Assembly (NCBI RefSeq): GCF_010233585.1
Contig: NZ_CP045997.1
Location: forward strand, 6,029,001-6,093,000
Direction: 5' to 3'
DNA: 64,000 nt
From: Spirosoma endbachense
GTDB lineage: Bacteria > Bacteroidota > Bacteroidia > Cytophagales > Spirosomataceae
Part shown: piece by piece, positions 58,332 to 64,000 of the stretch
Layout: every line of letters begins with the position of its first letter
Position numbering within the stretch: position 1 is the stretch's first letter
Position numbers and translations under genes: made by a program
The notes under the pieces: model-generated
Told to the model about the DNA's origin: nothing
Seen by the model: only the letters and a program-made list of their open reading frames with translations
Database searches by the model: none

Positions 58332-58775
58332 ATGAACAGAACTATTGTTGATAATCAGCAGGATAGACTGCAAGAAAAGTTGCAGAAAATTTTAGGAACT
58401 TCAGGTCGTGTATCGGGTGGGTGCCCAACCCGGAATATTCTGGACCGTTTCAGCGATAAATGGTCGATATTGTCTATTTTTCATTTGGGCAATGCCGGAA
58501 CCCTTCGATTCAATGAACTCAAGAAACGGATCGATGGCGTTTCCCAGCGAATGCTTACCGTAACACTGCGCAATCTGGAACGCGATGGTCTGGTTTCGCG
58601 ACGGGTGTATCCTGAGATCCCACCAAGAGTTGAATACGAACTGACAGAGTTGGGTTATAGCTTATTGGTGCAAGTCATTGATCTGGGTGAATGGGCCACC
58701 GACCACAGCGATCAGATTATGAATGCACGACAACGCTATGATATGCGCGAACACAGCCCTATGCTGGTTAATTGA
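58332..58775 (+). CDS. HxlR-family transcriptional regulator
   Basis: 147 residues. Winged helix: GGCPTRNILDRFSDKWSILS, RFNELKKRIDGVSQRMLTVT, LERDGLVSRRVYPEIPPRVE. The N-terminal Cys31 in GGCP is a possible redox sensor, as in QorR. It likely represses qorB and itself; a few bases on the sigma-factor region begins. Confidence 0.9.
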   Translation: MNRTIVDNQQDRLQEKLQKILGTSGRVSGGCPTRNILDRFSDKWSILSIFHLGNAGTLRFNELKKRIDGVSQRMLTVTLRNLERDGLVSRRVYPEIPPRVEYELTELGYSLLVQVIDLGEWATDHSDQIMNARQRYDMREHSPMLVN

Positions 58776-58897
58776 ACCCAAAACCGCCCATTATTCAGGT
58801 CATTGTTCGAACGGGCAATGACTTTTTTTGTGCGTCAGGCAACCCTTTAGGCAAACCCGGCATTTCTGTCATTGAAAACGAATCACCAGTCACCATT

Positions 58898-59455
58898 ATG
58901 TCGCAACAACTTGTTGAACAATGTCAGAAGGGTAACGCTTTTGCCCAGAAACGACTGTTCGATCAGTTTGTTAACCGACTGTTTCGGGTAAGTCTACGCT
59001 ATGTCCGAAATGAATCAGATGCTGAAGAGGTGTTGATGAACGGTTTCCTGAAAGCCTTTCGCTCGATCGGGGGCTTTACCTATCGGGACGATAATGGTCT
59101 GGAAGCCTGGCTTCGACGTATTGTGGTTAATGAAGCGTTACAACACCTGCGGGCTAATCGAAATCTGCCTCTTTTTCAGGCCGATGAGCTCGCCGAAATT
59201 CAGCCAGACACTGAGCCACTGCCTGATAGTATGCTCGATGCCGAACGCATTCATCGGCTGATTATGGAGTTACCACCTGGTTATCGAACGGTATTCAACC
59301 TCTATGTTATTGAAGGATATACACACCGCGAAATTGCCGATCAGTTATGCATCTCCGAAAATACCTCAAAATCGCAGTTAAGCAAGGCGAGGGCCTTGTT
59401 ACAAACCTGGTTGATACAATACGGTTATGAAGCAGAAACCCGACGAACCTCTTGA
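58898..59455 (+). CDS. RNA polymerase sigma factor (ECF type)
   Basis: 185 residues from ATG 58898 (MSQQLVEQCQKGN); the frame is open farther upstream from a TTG overlapping the HxlR stop, but codons there look poor. Sigma2 (RLFRVSLRYVRNESDAEEVL) and sigma4 (GYRTVFNLYVIEGYTHREIA) are visible. The stop overlaps the start of the next gene by 29 bases, a usual layout of ECF and anti-sigma pairs. Confidence 0.9.
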   Translation: MSQQLVEQCQKGNAFAQKRLFDQFVNRLFRVSLRYVRNESDAEEVLMNGFLKAFRSIGGFTYRDDNGLEAWLRRIVVNEALQHLRANRNLPLFQADELAEIQPDTEPLPDSMLDAERIHRLIMELPPGYRTVFNLYVIEGYTHREIADQLCISENTSKSQLSKARALLQTWLIQYGYEAETRRTS

Positions 59456-60149
59456 TCTCTGGGTGCGGCAGTCACTGAGCCGTTTGCCCGATTCACCACC
59501 GCCCGGATCTTCGTTTGATGCCGACCGGTTGTGGCAACAGATGCGTCCCGAGCTTCAGTCTACCCAACCTCGTCGGCGAACTGGCCTGATTGGATGGGCA
59601 ATTGCAGCCTGTCTGGCCGGGTTGGTTCTGGGCTGGTTTGGTTTACATCAATCAACTGACGAACAGACTAAAGGTAGCGTGGCTGGTACTAATCGTAAAG
59701 GACCTACATCGTCGGCGGCCAGTCGTAAGGCGAAGCTAGTGGATGAGGTTATCACCCCTAAAATCGTATTTTCTGAAAAAAGACGATTAGGCGTACGACC
59801 ACAAACGACTAGCCATTCCAGAGAAACTCCGAACCAACCAGCAACACCAGTCGATCCAGAGCCAATCGCAGCATTGCCCCAAATTCCTTCTTTACCAACG
59901 GTTGAGGAGATTCCGACAGTGGTTGAGAAACAAATCGTATCCAGTAAGCCGACGGTGGCGACGAATACGCCAAAACGAAGGTTTCGGATAGTTCACGAAA
60001 ACGAGCTGCGGGCTGAAGAGGAAACCCGCCCCAAAGTATACCATACCGAACATTTTGTCCGGTTAGGCACTGGTCAGCGTGAAGAACCGGCTCAGGAAGA
60101 GCGTCATTCTACCTTAATAATGCCCTTAACGAGTAAACCAAACCAATAA
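59427..60149 (+). CDS. Single-TM anti-sigma-like protein
   Basis: 240 residues. Cytoplasmic N-terminus with SLSRLPDSPPPGSSFDADRL, one TM (about 51-69, LIGWAIAACLAGLVLGWFGL), then a long, Pro/Thr/Val-rich external region. Overlaps the sigma factor gene. The family is not recognised, but position and topology fit an anti-sigma factor. Confidence 0.75.
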   Translation: MKQKPDEPLDLWVRQSLSRLPDSPPPGSSFDADRLWQQMRPELQSTQPRRRTGLIGWAIAACLAGLVLGWFGLHQSTDEQTKGSVAGTNRKGPTSSAASRKAKLVDEVITPKIVFSEKRRLGVRPQTTSHSRETPNQPATPVDPEPIAALPQIPSLPTVEEIPTVVEKQIVSSKPTVATNTPKRRFRIVHENELRAEEETRPKVYHTEHFVRLGTGQREEPAQEERHSTLIMPLTSKPNQ

Positions 60150-60151
60150 AC

Positions 60152-61246
60152 ATGCGTCTATTTTGTTTGATTACTGTGCTCATGCTGAGCATAGTCGGGA
60201 TTGTCATATCTCAACCGACCAACCCACGTTTTGCGAAACAGGAGGTTAGACAGAAGTTTCCGGGTCTTAGTCATATCGAAATTGATCTAGGTCAGCGAAA
60301 CGCACTGCTTATCGCATTCGATCAATATGCACAGGTTCTGGCCCGAAAAAATATTGATTCGGTCTTGCACCTGTTCATGACTGACTATCAGAAAGTGGAG
60401 GATACAACGCAAAGCCCGACTCGGGCAACACATGCGCTCTTTCGGCTTGGCGAAACGAATCAGGCTTTGGCGTTGCGCTACACGCCCCAGCCAACAACGA
60501 ATTTCCAATTTCAGGAAGACGACAAGCCGGTTGAGGTAAAAACACAGCAGGATACACTCCAGATTTTATGGACATCACTGGAATCGCAGGATACACCCAA
60601 TAATTTTAGCTTACATCTGCTGGTCAATAGCCTAAGCGATATTGAACGCTTGCTGAAGGCAGGAGGAATGAATCAGAAACTGAATCAAGCGCTCGAATCG
60701 GTGCGAGACTATAAAAACCATGATCTGACCAGCCCCCAAATGGCGTTTACGCTGCTTCAGAGCGCCGACAACAAATCCAGATTCCTGAATCCGGGTTCGG
60801 CAAAAAATCCGTTTCTCGAAATTACGGCCGGTGTTGGCGTTGGCCTGATTCGGAATCAATGGGTGCCATCGCTCAATTTTGATGTTCAGTTTATTCCCAG
60901 TCAGTATCAAAGGGTAGGGTATGTTGTCGGTTACACGGCTAATTTCTTCTTTGATAGACCCGCTACCACTGATCAATTTTCGATTTTCAGAAACGACTTT
61001 CTGAATGTTGGAGTCGTCTTTTATCATAAAAATAAAACCGGTCGATTCACAAATTTCAACCGTCAGATCGCTTCGTTTTATGTTGGTATTCCAGTTCATC
61101 GGAAAGGGCCGTATTTTGAGTCAAACACGATCCGGCTGGGCAGCACAGTTTATCAGAATAAGTTCATTAAGGTCCAGCCCGAATTGTATATGAATGGGTT
61201 TTTTAAGAAGGTTTATCCCGGCGTACGATTAGTGGTCGGATTCTGA
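60152..61246 (+). CDS. Secreted outer-membrane-like protein in sigma operon
   Basis: 364 residues. Signal peptide (LFCLITVLMLSIVGIVISQ). The N-terminal half is soluble with helices (LLIAFDQYAQVLARKNIDSV), and the C-terminal half has alternating beta strands (FLEITAGVGVGLIRNQWVPS, GYVVGYTANFFFDRP) ending in Phe (VRLVVGF), as in outer-membrane barrels. Lies 2 bases after the anti-sigma-like gene. Function unknown. Confidence 0.72.
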   Translation: MRLFCLITVLMLSIVGIVISQPTNPRFAKQEVRQKFPGLSHIEIDLGQRNALLIAFDQYAQVLARKNIDSVLHLFMTDYQKVEDTTQSPTRATHALFRLGETNQALALRYTPQPTTNFQFQEDDKPVEVKTQQDTLQILWTSLESQDTPNNFSLHLLVNSLSDIERLLKAGGMNQKLNQALESVRDYKNHDLTSPQMAFTLLQSADNKSRFLNPGSAKNPFLEITAGVGVGLIRNQWVPSLNFDVQFIPSQYQRVGYVVGYTANFFFDRPATTDQFSIFRNDFLNVGVVFYHKNKTGRFTNFNRQIASFYVGIPVHRKGPYFESNTIRLGSTVYQNKFIKVQPELYMNGFFKKVYPGVRLVVGF

Positions 61247-61505
61247 ACGATGACTGCTCTGATCCGACACGGCAAAGGATCCGATCAGTCATGATTTTCT
61301 GGCTTAAACAACCACAAATTGGCCGCTAAATCAACGTAAGCCCGGCCGCAACATTGATTCGGTAAGTTGTCTGATATTGTTGGCGTTAACGCTTTGTTTT
61401 GCGTGTTCTGTTGTGTATATTTACCTCCCCAATTTCCAACAGACAACCATACTAATGATGCCGGTTTTAGGCTCTTGAAAAGCAATTGACCGGCAAGCCA
61501 ACCGC
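61247..61505. other. Gap
   Basis: About 260 bases, no gene seen and no clear repeat. Confidence 0.3.
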
Positions 61506-62189
61506 ATGAAGCGACGCTCAAATCCGAACCAACTCCAGATCGATTTTCTGGCGGCTTTCCGCCGGATACTCATCAGTCTTGGCAGCCCTGAAAATCTGCC
61601 AGTCAACGAAAGTCTGTTTATGCGCATGACCGACCAGTGGGAAAGCACTCGAGTCTTGCCTTCCGATTTATTATTTACCAAAAGTCCCGTTGAAGCGGTC
61701 GTTTTCCGGCTACAGAAAACCGACGAAAGACTTCGTTTTCCTACGGAGCTTATGGCGGGTGAAATTCGCGGAGAGCAGGGATTGACGGGCTTCTCGGCTA
61801 AATTCCGGGAACAGGGCTGGGTAATTATGCCTTCCGAACTGTCGGCAATGTATAAAAACCTGTTCCTGAATATTCTGTCAGCATCCATTGGGCTGGAGTA
61901 TTTATATCCATCGCGGCTGGAATTACTGGCCGAAGCAGAGCGTGTGGCATTGGCGGCTATGCTGCCGGAAGATGAAGTCCGTAAGTTTTTTGGCTTGCGT
62001 CTGTCAAAATTTCCCGAAAGCTTCCGGAGCGAAGTGGCTAATTATTTTAACCTGCCCTTCGATTATGTGCTGAAACGTGCCAATCACCTTGGGCTTGTTT
62101 CGGAACAGGTAATTGAAGAAGCCCGGAGCAATACGCAGCCGCTTCGCACAACAACGCTGCGCCGTCCGCAGAGTAGCCGGGCCGCGTAG
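61506..62189 (+). CDS. Hypothetical protein, helical
   Basis: 227 residues. Segments like RRILISLGSPENLPVNESLF, VIMPSELSAMYKNLFLNILS and FRSEVANYFNLPFDYVLKRA. The last resembles the C-terminal part of ImmA/IrrE-type proteins, but no HEXXH zinc motif is present, so I do not call it. The C-terminus is Arg/Thr-rich. Confidence 0.65.
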   Translation: MKRRSNPNQLQIDFLAAFRRILISLGSPENLPVNESLFMRMTDQWESTRVLPSDLLFTKSPVEAVVFRLQKTDERLRFPTELMAGEIRGEQGLTGFSAKFREQGWVIMPSELSAMYKNLFLNILSASIGLEYLYPSRLELLAEAERVALAAMLPEDEVRKFFGLRLSKFPESFRSEVANYFNLPFDYVLKRANHLGLVSEQVIEEARSNTQPLRTTTLRRPQSSRAA

Positions 62190-62261
62190 GCTGTAAGAAG
62201 CCCTATTTCCTGATTTTTTTTGGAATAGACGCTGGAAACTTCATAAACTTTATTTATAATC

Positions 62262-62300
62262 AGCCGGTTAAGGATGCGAATGTACCTAGCCGGCTTTTTT
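62262..62300 (+). terminator. Terminator ending just before a start codon
   Basis: AGCCGG (62262-62267) pairs with CCGGCT (62290-62295), followed by TTTTT and then the ATG at 62301. Explains why the ATG at 62274 is not a good start for the next gene. Confidence 0.75.
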
Positions 62301-62894
62301 ATGCGTATAATTACTCGGATACTATTTGGCTTGATTGTGCTTTTCGGGCTATTTATGATAGTAATGCACTTTAGGGCAAAGTCCCAGCATGAAGACGAAG
62401 AAGCTTACCTGACCACATTACGAAAAAGCATCACGGTTTCCAGCGGTTCATTTCCGCCCAACGGTGATATGCCTGTCAATTGCAGTTGCCGTGGAAGCGG
62501 GGTATCACCGGCGCTTGCGTGGGAAAGCAATCAGGCCGATGCGGAGGCTTACGTTGTTCTGGTAACTGACTACGACGTGCCAACCCCAACTTTTCCAATA
62601 TTCAACCTTTCGCACTGGGTATTGTACAATTTACCCGCATCGGTCCGAAGCCTTCCGGAAGCCCTGACTACCGAGCAATTGCAGTTACTGGGTGGTAAAA
62701 TTGGAAAAAGCTCGACTGGTAATCTGAAGTTTATCGCCCCTTGCCCACCAGCAGGACGCCATGCGTATGTATTTCGTGTGTATGCCCTCGATGAAGCGCT
62801 ATCATTTACGGATGTGCCCAATAAACAACAGGTTATAGACGCCATGAAAGGCCACATTCTGGGTTATGGCGAATTAACAGGCTATTTTGAGTAA
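62301..62894 (+). CDS. YbhB/YbcL PEBP-family protein, membrane-anchored
   Basis: 197 residues from ATG 62301 (MRIITRILFGLIVLFGLFMI, TM/signal); the longer frame from 62274 would start inside the terminator. PEBP fold: SGSFPPNGDMPVNCSCRGSG, LVTDYDVPTPTFPIFNLSHW and APCPPAGRHAYVFRVYALDE are the family boxes. Substrate unknown; Raf-kinase-inhibitor-like proteins bind anionic ligands. Confidence 0.88.
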   Translation: MRIITRILFGLIVLFGLFMIVMHFRAKSQHEDEEAYLTTLRKSITVSSGSFPPNGDMPVNCSCRGSGVSPALAWESNQADAEAYVVLVTDYDVPTPTFPIFNLSHWVLYNLPASVRSLPEALTTEQLQLLGGKIGKSSTGNLKFIAPCPPAGRHAYVFRVYALDEALSFTDVPNKQQVIDAMKGHILGYGELTGYFE

Positions 62895-62915
62895 AAACGG
62901 GCCTGCATCCGGCCG

Positions 62916-63650
62916 CTACCTGAAATCAAGATCGTGGTAGAGAAATAGCCTTAATACATGCTTGTTCTGAAATTCATTCCCTTCTTCCTGCTGCTGAAAC
63001 ACGTTCATATAACCTGCCTGAAGCCGTAGCTGCTCCGAAAACGGGTAGACGATCCCTAGAAATAACCGGTTCTGATCGAAGTAATTATATACGATTTCCC
63101 CGCCAGCGTTAAACCATATTTCATTCTGGGCAAGTATAGACGGGACACCCGGCTTTGCTTCTTTACCCCATAGTGGCAACTGAGCGGATACCATTATCCG
63201 AAATCGGAAATTGAAGCCATAACCGGGGGCCAATTGCTCATTGACCAGATTCCGGCGAAACCGCTCCTCGATTCGTATCCAATGATTGGTTTCAAATCGC
63301 CCTAGTTTGCCTTCCCAGTTTACCTGCTGCCACGGACGGTGCTCTGGCCGAACATCGCCCTCTGGTTCAGTGGAGTAAAAACGGGCATAAGCGTATCCAG
63401 CCATGAGTCGCGCCTTATCGGATAAGTGATAAACTGCGCCGGGCCTGAAAATCTGCGTTGCCCAGCGTCCCAGAAAATCGGTGCGTCGCGCGTGCGTGTC
63501 GAACCAGATGCTCCACTTATCACTTAGCCGGGTTTGATTGTAATAGGCAAACCATACCTGGTTAGATGACGTGACATCTTTAAGTACCTGACCCCTGCTC
63601 TGGCTACTAATCAGTAACAGACTACAAAGCAGAATGTAGAGTTTCTTCAA
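62916..63650 (-). CDS. DUF2490 outer-membrane protein
   Basis: 244 residues starting TTG 63650. Signal peptide (LYILLCSLLLISSQSRGQ), then VTSSNQVWFAYYNQTRLSDK and repeated beta strands ending HDLDFR. Matches the DUF2490 barrel-like family of Bacteroidota. No ATG is in frame upstream; the start could be an error of a single base. Function unknown. Confidence 0.82.
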   Translation of the reverse strand: MKKLYILLCSLLLISSQSRGQVLKDVTSSNQVWFAYYNQTRLSDKWSIWFDTHARRTDFLGRWATQIFRPGAVYHLSDKARLMAGYAYARFYSTEPEGDVRPEHRPWQQVNWEGKLGRFETNHWIRIEERFRRNLVNEQLAPGYGFNFRFRIMVSAQLPLWGKEAKPGVPSILAQNEIWFNAGGEIVYNYFDQNRLFLGIVYPFSEQLRLQAGYMNVFQQQEEGNEFQNKHVLRLFLYHDLDFR

Positions 63651-63938
63651 GGGTTGTTGTTGCGACTAAACGGAGTTTTTAACTATAGAAAATCATTAGG
63701 TTAAGTATTTTTTCCAGGCGAATGTTTGGAAAAGAGAGGGAAGTGGTTGTTCCTTTGTAAAGTCTATAATATCAATAGATTATAAGTACTAATAGTCTAT
63801 CCAGTACCGGGAGTATAGGGAGAATACATAGACAACACTAAAATGAACTGGCACGAAAGCACGCGCAGCTATTGAGATTTCGTCAATTATGTACGTCTTA
63901 TATCGTGACACTAATCACATTTACCACAAAAAATCGGA
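63651..63938. other. Intergenic region
   Basis: About 290 bases between a minus-strand and a plus-strand gene; presumably divergent promoters. No motif that I would mark. Confidence 0.4.
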
Positions 63939-64000
63939 ATGAAACAAGTTTTAAAGTCAATGTTTCTGATAGGGGTTATTCTTTTACCCTTATTCGTATC
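63939..64000 (+). CDS. 5-prime end of a secreted-protein gene (runs off the window)
   Basis: ATG 63939 is followed by 20 codons reading MKQVLKSMFLIGVILLPLFV, a signal peptide. The gene continues beyond the window. Nothing else can be said. Confidence 0.7.
   Translation, partial: MKQVLKSMFLIGVILLPLFV

Noticed and set aside
61506..62189. ImmA/IrrE metallopeptidase
   Set aside because: C-terminal wording is similar but there is no HEXXH motif.

Overview
The window is bacterial DNA from a member of the Bacteroidota, most likely a Cytophagales bacterium close to Spirosoma. That placement is inferred from the families present (FG-GAP/ASPIC-UnbV protein, DUF3179, DUF2490, HxlR/QorB pair, Bacteroidota-type phage proteins) and from start codons that mostly lack Shine-Dalgarno sequences. 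No database search was possible. There are two blocks: an integrated tailed-phage genome (about 1 to 41.1 kb; its left end may lie outside the window) and ordinary host chromosome (about 41.4 to 64 kb).

Prophage. A tyrosine integrase (146-1375, plus strand) sits at the left edge. Nearly everything else is on the minus strand, so transcription runs from 41 kb down to 2.5 kb. The early/replication block (41.0-32.5 kb) starts at a regularly spaced operator-like array and holds a large primase-helicase, an SSB, a LuxR-type regulator and many tiny genes coupled by ATGA overlaps. After a 550-bp AT-rich control region comes the late block. It runs head protease, scaffold, HK97-like major capsid protein, small structural genes, TerS, TerL and portal, then a lysis cassette of CHAP-like lysin, holin and overlapping spanin candidates. 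Tail genes, tape measure and distal tail protein follow. A long non-contractile tail (siphovirus) is inferred from the tape measure and the absence of any recognisable sheath. Four AT-rich inserts, flanked by intrinsic terminators or hairpins, look like accessory (moron) genes: an Mrr-type nuclease (1.4-2.5 kb) next to a small unknown gene, a two-gene membrane cassette on the opposite strand (8.9-10.5 kb), and a protein ending in a nucleoside-deoxyribosyltransferase/TIR-like domain (14.1-15.1 kb). The nuclease and the last protein are the best anti-phage defence candidates.

Two short sequences recur in the prophage between genes and are not explained by coding. GTCCTATT (or GTCCTATC) lies about 42-69 bp upstream of six late genes, including capsid, protease, TerS and tape measure. 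TTTGATGTTTA lies just upstream of several start codons, including the integrase. They look like a phage-specific regulatory code.

Host block. It contains a secreted FG-GAP/ASPIC protein, two paralogous small membrane-anchored proteins flanking a DUF3179 gene, two tandem AhpD-like genes, and a MetE-like gene. Next come an AraC regulator divergent from a membrane cupin, a penicillin-acylase-family enzyme, and an amidase gene broken in two around an alpha/beta hydrolase. The block ends with a divergent QorB/HxlR redox pair, a sigma factor/anti-sigma-like operon, a PEBP-family protein and a DUF2490 protein. GC-rich, 16-bp-periodic or inverted repeats occupy several host intergenic spaces. No rRNA, tRNA, CRISPR array or insertion sequence was seen.
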